Positions 1 to 9,117 are shown, numbered from the stretch's first letter. The stretch: 27,770 nt of DNA from Methylococcaceae bacterium (GCA_021647145.1 JAKIVF010000037.1:1-27770); one strand, 5' to 3'. Translations and numbers: made by a program. Notes: generated by a model not told the origin, from the letters alone.

Positions 1-453
1 CATTATGCCAAGGTGATAGGAGGATATTTAATTGAAAACTTTCCTGGTGTTAAAATAGCAAAAAACCATCATTTAACAAAGGAGCAATCAGCAAAGCTTG
101 AACAAGCCTACAAAGCTGATATTATTCATCTGCTTGTTGGTCCCTTGGCTGAAGCAAAGTATGTTTCAATACGAGATGGCGAAGCATTCAATTTTAATTT
201 GCTGATTACTTATGCCTTAAGTTATTACGGGGGCTTATCAGATGTGGAAAAAGCCTATTCCTACATGGCCTATTTCGTTGCATCTAAAGCGCAAGGTGAG
301 GCACTGATGCTTAAATTGTTTTCAGAAGCTTTTAAGTTTATTGAAAACACCCACAATTGGAAATGCATATTAAACCTAGCTCACTATATTCTAAAGAGTA
401 AAAACCAGATTGTTAGCTGTGAAAAAGCGATTAAAATTCTGGATAATTGTTAA
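1..453 (+). CDS. Unrecognised protein, 3' part only
   Basis: The reading frame is open from the first base of the window to a TAA at 451-453. A GTG at 13 could serve as a start, but the codons before it are also open, so the gene most likely begins upstream of the window. About 150 residues are visible. The visible N-terminal end runs HYAKVIGGYLIEN and is followed near residue 40 by IIHLLVGPLAEAKYVS. That spacing of a His-containing helix and a later GPLAE segment recalls small zinc-metalloprotease-like proteins in which an HEAGH-type motif precedes an AGPLAE-type helix. The metal-binding motif itself is not in view, so this is only a suggestion. The rest is helical with no membrane segment. 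glgB follows on the same strand after about 60 bp. Function not assigned. Confidence 0.6.
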   Translation, partial: HYAKVIGGYLIENFPGVKIAKNHHLTKEQSAKLEQAYKADIIHLLVGPLAEAKYVSIRDGEAFNFNLLITYALSYYGGLSDVEKAYSYMAYFVASKAQGEALMLKLFSEAFKFIENTHNWKCILNLAHYILKSKNQIVSCEKAIKILDNC

Positions 454-516
454 TAGGCTATACTCCTAAGAAATGTCAATCATTTTGCCAAAGTTATCCA
501 CATTTCTACTAAAGTA

Positions 517-2770
517 ATGGAACAAAAAAACTATAAAAACTCAAGTAAAGCCTAATCAAGCTTCCTCCCTTAAAAAAACCACAGAAACTAGTGAAGCATT
601 ATTAATACAAGAAAAACAACTTGATGCTGACCTAATCAGTATCAGTGAGGCAAGACACCATGATGCCTTTTCAGTCTTAGGTCGACATATATCTGGTGAT
701 GTCACTACTATTACTGTCTATTCACCTTATGCAGAAACAATCAATCTTGGAGACAAAGGCCCTTCACTTAGAAGGATCCCCAACTCTGATTTTTTTTACT
801 ACCAGACAACCAATGATACTCTGGACGAACACTACCAGTTGTCTTGGACAGATAAAGACCATAATAAGCACCTCAGCTACGACCCCTACACTTTTGGTGC
901 TGTACTTCCAGAATTTGATCAACAACTTTTTTCGGCAGGAAATCACTGGCATATCTATAAAAAATTAGGTGCTCATCTTCATACAATTGACGGAATTGAT
1001 GGTGTTTATTTTGCTGTCTGGGCTCCTAACGCTCAAAGAGTTAGTGTTGTTCATGATTTTAACCGCTGGGATGGACGCTGTAACCCCATGCGCAATTTAA
1101 GTGGCAGTGGTATTTGGGAATTATTTATTCCAGGACTATCGGCTGGCTGTGCCTATAAGTTTGAAATCCTCAATGATAAATCTAATGAAGTTCTAATTAA
1201 AACAGATCCGTATGGGCAACAATTTGAATTTCGCCCACAGACTGCTTCAATCATTACCGATGAGAATCATTATAAATGGTTAGATGGAAAATGGATGGAT
1301 CAACGTAAAGATCATGATTGGATCCACGAAGCTATGTCTATTTTTGAAGTCCATCTTGGTTCGTGGAAACGGGATGATCAAGGTAACTTTCTAAATTACA
1401 AAGAACTTGCTACTGACTTAGTTGACTATGTTAAATATATGGGGTTTACTCATATTGAATTACTTCCCATCACAGAACATCCATTAGACATGTCCTGGGG
1501 TTATCAAGCCACTGGATACTTTGCTCCAACAAGCCGCCATGGAACACCTGACGAGTTTCGTTATTTTGTTGATATTTGTCACCAAAATAATATTGGAATT
1601 ATTCTCGACTGGGTACCCGCACATTTCCCAAAAGACAGCTTCGCCCTCGCTCAATTTGATGGCACTGCCCTTTATGAACATGAAGACCCTCGCAAAGGCG
1701 AACACAGAGACTGGGGTACATTAATTTATAATTACAGCCGAAATGAGGTTAAAAACTTCCTTCTAGCCAGTGCTAATTTCTGGCTAGAAGAATACCATCT
1801 TGATGGGTTAAGAGTAGATGCAGTTGCTTCTATGCTTTATCTAGATTATTCTCGCGAAGAAGGTGACTGGGTCGCCAATATGTATGGTGGTAATGAAAAC
1901 CTAGAAGCCATTGATTTCATGAGGCACATGAACTCAATCACCCACGAGCAACACCCTGGCACAGTTGTTATAGCAGAAGAGTCTACTTCATGGCCTCAAG
2001 TCACACGCCCTACCTGGACAGGAGGACTTGGTTTTTCCATGAAATGGAATATGGGCTGGATGCACGATATGCTTTCCTATATGCAACAAGACCCAGTTCA
2101 TAGAATGCATCATCATGACAATTTAACTTTTGGAATGCTTTACGCATTTTCTGAAAACTTTGTTCTGCCTTTTTCGCATGATGAAGTAGTTCATGGCAAA
2201 GGCTCTATGATTAATAAAATGCCTGGGGATGAATGGCAGCGTTTTGCTAATTTACGCCTACTTTACACTTTCATGTTCACATACCCCGGTAAAAAACTAC
2301 TCTTTATGGGCTGTGAATTTGGACAAGGAACTGAATGGAATTTTAATCAGGCTGTAGACTGGTATGTTCTGGACTACTCTCATCACAAAGGGCTTCAAAC
2401 CTTGGTTAAAGATTTAAATCATATTTATGTAAAACATCCCGCACTCTTTCAACATGATTTTGATCATCAAGGGTTTGACTGGATTGATTGTCACGATATT
2501 AATCATTCCATCATCAGTTTTCGCCGTAAAACTGATAACGATGAGCTCATTGTGGTATTAAATTTCACACCCGTGGTACGAGAAAATTACCGCATAGGTG
2601 TACCTTCTGAAGGAAATTACACAGAAATTTTTAACTCAGACTCTAGCTTTTATAATGGAAGTAATGAGGGCAATGCTACCGTTCATTCAGAACCAACACC
2701 CTGGATGAACCTACCTCATTCGGTTAACCTTACCCTTCCTCCTTTAGCGGGCATCATATTAAAACTATGA
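517..2770 (+). CDS. glgB: 1,4-alpha-glucan branching enzyme GlgB, with an apparent frameshift close to its start
   Basis: GlgB makes alpha-1,6 branches in glycogen by cutting and re-attaching alpha-1,4 chains. The GH13 core is complete: a DWVPAHF strand, the GLRVDAV nucleophile strand (Asp codon 1817-1819), AEES with the catalytic Glu near 1976, and FSHDEVVHGKGS. A CBM48 domain (YFAVWAPNAQRVSVV) precedes it. Upstream homology continues past the first standard start in this frame, a TTG at 839: the frame is open back to 518 and encodes the usual HHDAFSVLG segment at 656-679. No ATG, GTG or TTG lies in frame between 518 and 839. An ATG at 517 sits one frame off, and removing one A from the A7 run at 524-530 would join it in frame. 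That would give about 750 residues, close to the roughly 730 usual for long GlgB proteins. The end overlaps glgA by 4 bp (ATGA), so the two are coupled. Function is certain; the start is not. Confidence 0.93.
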
Positions 2771-4200
2771 AAAAAATACTTTTTGCATGCAGTGAAGCCC
2801 ACCCATTAATTAAAACAGGTGGCTTGGCAGATGTTGCTGGAAGCCTACCACGCGCTTTAGCAAAACTATCGCAAGAGATAAGAATCGTTTTACCTAACTA
2901 TCAATCTTTAAATAAAACAGAAGACGTTCATTTTATCAGTACGGTTAGAGTTGACAATCAGGACGCTAATATCCTGGAAACTGTATTACCTAATAGTAAC
3001 GTCAAAGTGTGGTTAGTTGATTGCCCAACACTTTTTGGCACACCTGGAAACCCTTATCTGGATGAGTCTGGTAATCCCTGGGAAAATATAGCTTATCGGT
3101 TCGCTTTATTTTGTCGCGTGGTGGTAGAAATAGCCATGAATAGAGCTCACTTAACTTGGCAACCTGATGTTATACATTGTAATGACTGGCAAACAGGTTT
3201 AGTTCCTGCCCTTTTATCAATCGAAAGCAACTCACCTTCCACAGTTTTCACGATCCATAATATGGCTTACCAAGGTATGTTTCCTGAAAGCACATTTTCT
3301 GACATCCATTTACCACCGCAACTTTGGAACCCTAATGGTGTTGAATTTCATAATATGCTTTCTTTTATAAAAGGAGGATTGTCTTATTCAAACCGTATTA
3401 CTACCGTTAGCCCTACTTATGCGCTTGAAATACAGTTACCTGAATTTGGTTATGGATTAGAGGGATTATTAAGCCACAAATATAGTATTTTATCTGGCAT
3501 TATCAATGGAATGGATCTTAATCAATGGAACCCGGCTGAAGATAAATCAATCAGCGAACCCTATGATATTAATACACTAGAAAAAAAGGTTATCAACAAA
3601 ACTTCACTTCAAGCAAGATCATCTCTTCCAGTTAATAAATCAGTTCCATTGTTTGGACTCATCAGTCGATTAGTTGAGCAAAAAGGGATTGACCTTCTTC
3701 TTGATTGTCTGGATGAAATGGTTAACATGCCTTTGCAATTAGTTTTACTTGGCAGTGGCGACAAAAGTGTTGAACAAAAATTACTTGAATATGCAAGACT
3801 TTACCCAAAGAAAATTTCTGTCACCATAGGTTATGATGAAGCACTTGCTCATCAAATAGAAGCCGGTGTTGATATTTTCCTTATGCCATCTCGATTTGAA
3901 CCTTGTGGTTTAAATCAAATGTATAGCCAACGTTATGGCACGATTCCTATTGTAAGGGAGACGGGAGGCCTTGCCGATACTATAGAAGATGCTCTACCCA
4001 AAAGCCTATCAAATAATACTGCAACAGGTATTTCTTTTAAAGAAGCGAATTACGGGGCTTTATTAGAGGCGATTAAAAGAGCTATGCTACTGTATAACGA
4101 TAAAAAAACATGGAAGAAAATTCAAGTTTCAGCGATGAAAAAGGATTTTTCTTGGGAAAATAGTGCTAAACAGTATTTGGCTCTTTATGAAGAGATTTAG
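2767..4200 (+). CDS. glgA: Glycogen synthase (ADP-glucose) GlgA
   Basis: This is a GT5 glucosyltransferase that extends alpha-1,4-glucan chains from ADP-glucose in the cytoplasm. At 477 residues it has the same length as the E. coli enzyme. The N-terminal KTGGLADVAGSLP loop (residues 17-29) binds the ADP-glucose phosphates. An IHNMAYQG segment lies in the first Rossmann domain. LFGLISRLVEQKGIDLL opens the second domain, and the C-terminal EPCGLNQMYSQRYGTIPIV block carries the conserved retaining-transferase motif. The ATG lies within the last codons of glgB (ATGA overlap), so translation is probably coupled and the two enzymes are made together. The glgC gene supplying ADP-glucose is not in this window. 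The next gene, corC, converges on it. Confidence 0.96.
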   Translation: MKKILFACSEAHPLIKTGGLADVAGSLPRALAKLSQEIRIVLPNYQSLNKTEDVHFISTVRVDNQDANILETVLPNSNVKVWLVDCPTLFGTPGNPYLDESGNPWENIAYRFALFCRVVVEIAMNRAHLTWQPDVIHCNDWQTGLVPALLSIESNSPSTVFTIHNMAYQGMFPESTFSDIHLPPQLWNPNGVEFHNMLSFIKGGLSYSNRITTVSPTYALEIQLPEFGYGLEGLLSHKYSILSGIINGMDLNQWNPAEDKSISEPYDINTLEKKVINKTSLQARSSLPVNKSVPLFGLISRLVEQKGIDLLLDCLDEMVNMPLQLVLLGSGDKSVEQKLLEYARLYPKKISVTIGYDEALAHQIEAGVDIFLMPSRFEPCGLNQMYSQRYGTIPIVRETGGLADTIEDALPKSLSNNTATGISFKEANYGALLEAIKRAMLLYNDKKTWKKIQVSAMKKDFSWENSAKQYLALYEEI

Positions 4201-4232
4201 AGCTTGAAGAAAAAGTTTTTATTCTTTAACAC

Positions 4233-4344
4233 CTAGATTTTTAAAGACAATCTAGTTTGGATGGCTTCTTTTTGACAACCCAATTTTTCTATTTGCTGTA
4301 TTTGTTGGGTTAACGATAAAGCCGTCAACCCAACCGCCTACGAT
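4233..4344. repeat. Convergent intergenic region with two inverted repeats, one a member of the dispersed hairpin family (copy A)
   Basis: Between the ends of glgA and corC lie two stems. CTAGATT (4233-4239) pairs with AATCTAG (4249-4255). GGGTTAACG (4307-4315) pairs with CGTCAACCC (4323-4331) with one mismatch. AACCCAA at 4277-4283 can also pair with TTGGGTT at 4305-4311. The second stem matches the copy at 12809-12833, including the trailing CCTACGAT-like end. Either stem could terminate transcription from both sides, but neither has a long T run. Confidence 0.6.
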
Positions 4345-4356
4345 TGTCTTAATATT

Positions 4357-5211
4357 TCAATGCTTTTTCTCATCTAATAAAATGACTTTCAATAGATAAA
4401 CTCTTCTGTTATCAGCATGTACCACCTCAAAACGAAAGTCGCCATACTCCAGTTTATCCCCTTTATTAGGCATACCACCAAGCTGATGAATAACAAAACC
4501 TCCAATCGTCTCATGCTCATCATCTTCTAATGTCGATGAAAAAAATTCGTTAAATTCATCAATCGTTGTGATAGCTTTTACGGTATATCTTTTATCACTA
4601 CTTTTCTTAATATTTTCTTCATCGTCCGGCAAATCATGTTCATCTTCAATTTCACCGACAATTTGTTCTAATACATCTTCAATGGTGACCAAACCAGCAG
4701 CCATACCGTATTCATCAACAACAATTGCTAAATGATCACGATCTGTTCTAAATTCTCTTAACAGAGCATTTAGACGCTTACTTTCAGGGACTACATTAAC
4801 CGGTCTCATAATATCAGCAACTGTTAGTTTTTTACTATTTATTGCATGCGCTAACAAATCTTTTGCCAACAAAACCCCTACCACTTTACTTCGATCGTCT
4901 TCTATAACAGGAAACCGTGAGTGCCCCTGCTCTAAAACCAAAGAAAAAATATTTTCTAAAGCTGCATCCTTAGGAACAATATTCATTTGAATCCTAGGAA
5001 TCATAATATCTCTCGCACGCATTTCAGAAAATTTTAAAACTCGCTCAATCATTGATAAAGCTTCTGCATCCAAAAGATGCTTTTCTTGCGCTTCTTTTAA
5101 CATCTCTAAAAGATCATCCCTGTCTTGCGGCTCCCCCGTTAAAAAATGTCCAATACGATCAATTAGACTTTTCTGCTGGGGCTCGCTACTTGGGGGGTTA
5201 TCATCAGACAT
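4357..5211 (-). CDS. corC: CorC/YbeX-type CBS-domain protein (HlyC/CorC family)
   Basis: The protein has 284 residues, about the size of E. coli CorC/YbeX. It starts with a short acidic N-terminal part, followed by two CBS domains at about residues 65-185 (MIPRIQMNIVP and the VDEYGMAAGLVTIEDVLEQ signature that closes the second). A CorC_HlyC transporter-associated domain (about 205-280) contains the HETIGGFVIHQLGGMP motif. There is no membrane domain, so it is a soluble member of the family linked to Mg/Co efflux and, in more recent work, to ribosome and envelope homeostasis. It is the last gene of the miaB-phoH-ybeY-corC operon. Its ATG follows the ybeY stop by 5 bp, and a GGAG lies inside the ybeY end, about 11 bases before the start. 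Confidence 0.93.
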   Translation of the reverse strand: MSDDNPPSSEPQQKSLIDRIGHFLTGEPQDRDDLLEMLKEAQEKHLLDAEALSMIERVLKFSEMRARDIMIPRIQMNIVPKDAALENIFSLVLEQGHSRFPVIEDDRSKVVGVLLAKDLLAHAINSKKLTVADIMRPVNVVPESKRLNALLREFRTDRDHLAIVVDEYGMAAGLVTIEDVLEQIVGEIEDEHDLPDDEENIKKSSDKRYTVKAITTIDEFNEFFSSTLEDDEHETIGGFVIHQLGGMPNKGDKLEYGDFRFEVVHADNRRVYLLKVILLDEKKH

Positions 5212-5216
5212 AACTA

Positions 5217-5669
5217 TTAAGGCTCCTCGTATGGATTTTTTATTTTAATTTTTTTTAATATGTTAACTTCTAAACCTTCCATTTCTTCTGCTTCTTCATT
5301 CTCAACATGATCATATCCCAGTAAATGAAGCACCCCATGGACAACCATATGAGCCCAGTGATGCTCTATTTTTTTATGCTGTGCCAATGCTTCTTTTTCT
5401 ACTATGGGGGCACAAATCAATAAATCACCTAATAAATCACTTTCTATTGCATCGGGCACATCAAAAGGAAAACTCAAAATATTAGTTCCCCCCTTTTTAC
5501 CTCTGTACTGTTTATTAAACTGAATCATATCAGCTTCGTCAATGACACGAATAACAATTTCTGAATCTTTAGCATTATCAGACAAAACGGCATCAATCCA
5601 ATATTGAAACTTCTCTTGTGATGGTAGCTGACCTGATTGAGATACAATCTGAACATCCACAATATTCAT
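5217..5669 (-). CDS. ybeY: Endoribonuclease YbeY
   Basis: YbeY is a zinc-dependent single-strand endoribonuclease needed for 16S rRNA 3' maturation and 70S quality control. The family zinc motif is present as HGVLHLLGYDH, with ligands His111, His115 and His121. The upstream GTNILSFPFD strand and GDLLICAPIV segment are also typical. At 150 residues it is full length. It lies 2 bp after phoH and 5 bp before corC, the standard gammaproteobacterial order. In E. coli YbeY works together with the PhoH-like YbeZ encoded next to it, which fits this arrangement. Confidence 0.95.
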   Translation of the reverse strand: MNIVDVQIVSQSGQLPSQEKFQYWIDAVLSDNAKDSEIVIRVIDEADMIQFNKQYRGKKGGTNILSFPFDVPDAIESDLLGDLLICAPIVEKEALAQHKKIEHHWAHMVVHGVLHLLGYDHVENEEAEEMEGLEVNILKKIKIKNPYEEP

Positions 5670-5671
5670 TT

Positions 5672-6688
5672 TTAACTATTTTTCTTTTCATATTGCTCAT
5701 AAGCCAGCACTATTCGTTGAACAAGTGGATGCCTCACAACATCCTTAGCACTAAAAAAAGTAAAACTAATGCCATTAACCTCTTTTAATACCTCCAACAC
5801 ATGTTTTAGACCTGACATTTTATCGTTAGGTAAATCAATTTGTGTTACATCTCCAGTTACCACTGCAATTGAGCCAAACCCCACTCGGGTTAAAAACATT
5901 TTTATTTGTTCCGTGGTGGTATTTTGTGCTTCATCAAGAATAATAAAGGAATTATTTAAGGTTCTACCCCTCATAAACGCCAGTGGTGCTACTTCAATCA
6001 CATTACGTTCAATCAGCTTTTCTACTTTTTCAAAACCCAGCATGGCATACAATGCATCATATAAAGGCCGTAAGTAAGGATCTACTTTTTGAGCCATATC
6101 ACCCGGTAGAAATCCAAGTTTTTCACCTGCTTCCACAGCGGGACGGACTAAAATAATCCGTCTTACTTTTTCCGCTTGTAAAGCTTCAACAGCGCATGCA
6201 ACCGCTAAATATGTTTTTCCTGTTCCTGCCGGCCCCACACCAAAATTAATATCATGGGAAAAAATTTTTTTTAAATAACTTTGCTGGTTTTCGCCACGCC
6301 CTTTTATCACACCATCTTTAGTTTTAATAAATACAGTATCTTGTGTTTCAACAAGGGGTGAATCCTTCTCTATTAGTTGATCAACTGTTGATTCTTGCAG
6401 AGATAAGTGGACGTGCTCTGGCGTGATTATTTCTTCTTTTGTAGCATCAAATAATTTTTGCATAACGACACAAGCCGCTTTAACGGCATGAGTAAAACCG
6501 GTGATTTTAAATTGATGACCACGATTTGCTATTTCAACTTTTAAACGGCTTTCAATTTGATGTAAATGCACATCAAGCTGTCCACAAAAGTTAGACAAAC
6601 GGCGATTATCAACAGGTAAGAGAGTTATTTCTTGAGAAAAAATTGAATCTGTCAATGCGGTAATTTTATTATTGTAATATTTTATCAA
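5672..6688 (-). CDS. phoH: PhoH-like ATPase (YbeZ)
   Basis: This is a PhoH-family P-loop ATPase with a proposed RNA helicase role alongside YbeY. The Walker A motif GPAGTGKTYLA lies near residues 152-162, the Walker B motif ILDEAQN near 250, and a VTGDVTQIDLP segment follows. An N-terminal KH-like part (about residues 40-75) includes RLKVEIANRGHQFKITG, as in other YbeZ proteins. The start is uncertain. The coordinates given use a TTG at 6688 that overlaps the miaB end by 20 bp, and a second TTG at 6655 would remove 11 residues. Family homology begins around SQEITLLPVDNRRL, so the later start is as likely. Neither has a clear ribosome binding site. Close packing with miaB and ybeY implies one transcript. 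Confidence 0.93.
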   Translation of the reverse strand: MIKYYNNKITALTDSIFSQEITLLPVDNRRLSNFCGQLDVHLHQIESRLKVEIANRGHQFKITGFTHAVKAACVVMQKLFDATKEEIITPEHVHLSLQESTVDQLIEKDSPLVETQDTVFIKTKDGVIKGRGENQQSYLKKIFSHDINFGVGPAGTGKTYLAVACAVEALQAEKVRRIILVRPAVEAGEKLGFLPGDMAQKVDPYLRPLYDALYAMLGFEKVEKLIERNVIEVAPLAFMRGRTLNNSFIILDEAQNTTTEQIKMFLTRVGFGSIAVVTGDVTQIDLPNDKMSGLKHVLEVLKEVNGISFTFFSAKDVVRHPLVQRIVLAYEQYEKKNS

Positions 6689-8018
6689 CAGAAGACTCGA
6701 TTATTCGAGCTCTTAAAGAGTTAGGTAGTGCTTCAGTAATCATAACATCAACAAACTGCCCTGCCAATCTAGGATGAGCAGTAAAATTAACCACACGATT
6801 ATTTTCGGTTCTACCTGTCATTTGCAAGGGGTTCTTTTTAGAGACACCTTCTACCAAAACAGTTTGAACAGTATCCACCATACTATTAGAAATAGCCATA
6901 GTCATTTCATTGAGTCTGGTTTTTAATTTGTTTAAACGCTGTTTTTTTATCTCTTCAGAAACATTATCTTCAATTTCAGCTGCTGGTGTTCCAGGACGCG
7001 CACTGTAAATAAAGCTATAAGAAAAATCAAAACCTACTTCTTCAATTAAAGCCAGCGTATCTTCAAACTCTTTCTCTGTTTCCCCCGGAAACCCTATAAT
7101 AAAATCTGAGGATAAACTAATACCAGGTCGAATCGTTTTCATTTTGTTCATAATATCAAGATATTCTGACCGAGTATAACCCCGTTTCATTTTAGCGAGT
7201 ATATTATTATTTCCACTTTGTACTGGTAAATGTAAATGGTTGACTAACTCGGGTATTTCAGCGAAGGCTTCGATAATATCATCACTATATTCAGCCGGAT
7301 GTGAGGTTGTAAACCGTATTCTATCTATCCCATCAACAGCTGCAACATAATGTAATAATACAGAAAACTCAGCCAACTCACCATCCCCCATATCACCTTG
7401 ATAAGCATTAACATTTTGCCCTAGTAAATTGACCTCTCTTACTCCTTGCTCAGCCAAAATAGAAATTTCAGCAATGATATCATTTAATGGACGGCTAATT
7501 TCTTCACCACGGGTATAAGGGACCACACAAAAAGTACAATATTTACTGCACCCTTCCATAATAGAAACAAAAGCTTTGGGCCCTTCCGCCCTCGGCTCAG
7601 GAAGAGCATCAAATTTTTCTATTTCTGGAAAAGAAATATCGACAATGCGCTGCTTGGTCTCTCGTGCTTGATTTAATAATTCAGGCAAACGATGTAATGT
7701 TTGTGGGCCAAAAACAATATCTACATAAGGCGCACGTTTTTGAATTGCAGCCCCTTCCTGACTAGCGACACAACCACCTACCCCAATAATAACCTCAGGT
7801 CGTTTATTCTTTATTTTACGCCAGCGCCCAATAGCAGAAAACACTTTCTCCTGCGCTTTTTCTCTAATAGAACAAGTATTTAGAAGTAAAACATCGGCTT
7901 CTTCTGGAATGGTTGTCATCTCCATACAATGAGAAGCTTGGAGTACATCCCGCATTTTATCGGAATCGTACTCGTTCATCTGGCAACCGTTAGTCTGTAT
8001 AAATAATTTTTTGCTCAT
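6669..8018 (-). CDS. miaB: tRNA-2-methylthio-N6-isopentenyladenosine synthase MiaB
   Basis: MiaB is a radical-SAM methylthiotransferase that converts i6A37 to ms2i6A37 in tRNAs reading UNN codons. The N-terminal UPF0004 domain carries three cluster cysteines, in TNGCQMNEYDS (Cys12), LLNTCSIREKA and GVGGCVAS. The radical-SAM domain has the CSKYCTFCVVPYTRG motif (Cx3Cx2C). The C-terminal TRAM domain includes the TGRTENNRVVNF segment. At 449 residues the length is typical. It is the first gene of the miaB-phoH-ybeY-corC operon. The 226 bp upstream, shared with the divergent 8245 gene, must hold its promoter, which I could not identify. Confidence 0.97.
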   Translation of the reverse strand: MSKKLFIQTNGCQMNEYDSDKMRDVLQASHCMEMTTIPEEADVLLLNTCSIREKAQEKVFSAIGRWRKIKNKRPEVIIGVGGCVASQEGAAIQKRAPYVDIVFGPQTLHRLPELLNQARETKQRIVDISFPEIEKFDALPEPRAEGPKAFVSIMEGCSKYCTFCVVPYTRGEEISRPLNDIIAEISILAEQGVREVNLLGQNVNAYQGDMGDGELAEFSVLLHYVAAVDGIDRIRFTTSHPAEYSDDIIEAFAEIPELVNHLHLPVQSGNNNILAKMKRGYTRSEYLDIMNKMKTIRPGISLSSDFIIGFPGETEKEFEDTLALIEEVGFDFSYSFIYSARPGTPAAEIEDNVSEEIKKQRLNKLKTRLNEMTMAISNSMVDTVQTVLVEGVSKKNPLQMTGRTENNRVVNFTAHPRLAGQFVDVMITEALPNSLRARIIESSVDKILQ

Positions 8019-8160
8019 ATATCGTTTAAAACTTCCAGATTTAAGTGTAACTGGTTTTATATAAAAATATTATAACCTACCTTATTCTCCATCAAATATT
8101 TTTATAAAGGAAACGAAGTTTATAGACATCTCCTTCAATGATATTTTTCGGTAAAATACA

Positions 8161-8182
8161 ATATTGTACTTTTGTACAATAT
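8161..8182. promoter_or_regulatory. Perfect 9-bp inverted repeat, candidate operator
   Basis: ATATTGTAC at 8161-8169 and GTACAATAT at 8174-8182 are perfect reverse complements separated by TTTT. The dyad sits about 20 bp before a consensus TATAAT at 8203-8208 and 62 bp before the ATG at 8245. It would therefore overlap the -35 region of a promoter using that -10. A dimeric repressor or activator site is the simplest reading; a short hairpin is the alternative. The bound protein is unknown. Confidence 0.5.
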
Positions 8183-8202
8183 CAATACATTAATTTATTT
8201 GG

Positions 8203-8208
8203 TATAAT
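8203..8208 (+). promoter_or_regulatory. Putative -10 element of the VPLPA-CTERM gene
   Basis: TATAAT matches the sigma-70 -10 consensus and lies 36 bp upstream of the ATG at 8245. No good -35 hexamer is seen at 17 bp (TATCAA), which would fit a promoter needing an activator. A GAGG ribosome binding site at 8233-8236 lies 8 bases before the start. Confidence 0.45.
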
Positions 8209-8244
8209 TGTTAAAACTTCAAAAAAAATAGTGAGGAACTTCAA

Positions 8245-8931
8245 ATGATTAGCAAAAAAACCAAAGCCTTTGCATTACTTGTCTTATATGGTAGTTGCAT
8301 ATCGAGTGCATTTGCTGCCAGAACTGACTTTATTGATAATAATTCTTATACCACTGATAGTCTTAGCGGATTAGACTGGCTGGATGTTACAAGATCAGAA
8401 AACAGAAGTTTCGATGACATTTCGAGCCAATTAGAATCTGGAGGCGAGTTTGATGGTTGGAGATACGCCACCACAGATGAGTTTAGTACAATGGTATCTG
8501 ACTATACTGATGATACATATATCTACTCTGAGTTTGGCAGAAATCATTATGAAAATGGAATTATGGATACATTAGTCTCATTACTTGGCGATACTTATAC
8601 TTATGCTAACTTTCTCTCTAGTAATAGTTTACTTTCCTTTACCTCTGGTATGCTTATAGATATGAATTATGGAGGGCAACTTATGACAGCCATATTATGG
8701 GATGATGACACCCCTAACAGAGATAATCCGTCCGGTTATGACTACTCAGATCCTAACCACAGGATGGTTTATGGAGGAGATACACTTGGAATTGCTAGAG
8801 GAAGTTACTTAGTCCGAGACACTACGGAAATAGCATCAACTCCTCTTCCTGCATCTGTTTGGCTAATGATATCAGGCGTACTTGGCGTGGTAGGGTTATC
8901 TCGTAAGAATAAAAACCAACTAATCACATAA
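8245..8931 (+). CDS. Secreted protein with VPLPA-type PEP-CTERM sorting signal
   Basis: The 228-residue protein begins with a Sec signal peptide: a KKTK basic start, a hydrophobic core and a likely cut after SAFA at residue 24. It ends with TPLPASVWLMISGVLGVVGL and a basic RKNK. That is the VPLPA form of the PEP-CTERM signal (residues about 199-223), which exosortases recognise for processing and envelope export in exopolysaccharide-producing Gram-negatives. The body has a DSLSGLDWLDVTRS segment followed by GGEFDGWRYATTDEFSTM. This pattern is common in the N-terminal domain of PEP-CTERM proteins, but its function is unknown. The body is acidic and rich in Asp, Tyr and Ser with no cysteine, as expected for an exported structural or matrix protein. 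The exosortase is not in this window. A GAGG site supports the ATG chosen. Confidence 0.9.
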   Translation: MISKKTKAFALLVLYGSCISSAFAARTDFIDNNSYTTDSLSGLDWLDVTRSENRSFDDISSQLESGGEFDGWRYATTDEFSTMVSDYTDDTYIYSEFGRNHYENGIMDTLVSLLGDTYTYANFLSSNSLLSFTSGMLIDMNYGGQLMTAILWDDDTPNRDNPSGYDYSDPNHRMVYGGDTLGIARGSYLVRDTTEIASTPLPASVWLMISGVLGVVGLSRKNKNQLIT

Positions 8932-8971
8932 TCGTGTTTAAGAGATAGGTTTAATGGTTTAATATACAAGG

Positions 8972-8999
8972 TAGGTTAACAGCTTTGATCGCTAACCTA
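8972..8999. repeat. Inverted repeat after the VPLPA-CTERM gene (hairpin family copy B), possible terminator
   Basis: TAGGTTA (8972-8978) pairs perfectly with TAACCTA (8993-8999), and a T5 run follows at 9003-9007. It lies 41 bp past the stop at 8931 and may end that transcript. Its TAGGTTAAC...CTAACCTA form resembles the dispersed family seen at 4307, 10840, 12757 and 12809, though it is diverged. Confidence 0.45.
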
Positions 9000-9117
9000 A
9001 CCTTTTTAGCATAAATTATGTTTTTATTATGGTTTGTGAATGACCATAAAATTCAACAAATATTAAAATCAATGCCATAACGTGAAATAATAGAGCTTTT
9101 TTCATTAATCAATAACA

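Noticed and set aside
494..502. TTATCCACA, an exact DnaA-box consensus, upstream of glgB
   Set aside because: It is a single box with no cluster, AT-rich unwinding region or origin-associated genes nearby. One chance match in this much AT-rich sequence is plausible.
524..530. A AAA AAC in the glgB 5' region as a -1 programmed frameshift heptamer
   Set aside because: The heptamer would shift to the -1 frame, but GlgB continues in the +1 frame relative to the ATG at 517. The geometry is wrong for -1 slippage.
696..968. 90-codon plus-strand frame overlapping the GlgB N terminus
   Set aside because: It is out of frame with the conserved GlgB residues encoded by the same bases and has no ribosome site. 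It is a shadow frame.
5769..6077. 102-codon plus-strand frame opposite phoH
   Set aside because: It is antisense to the conserved PhoH ATPase core and shows no family features.
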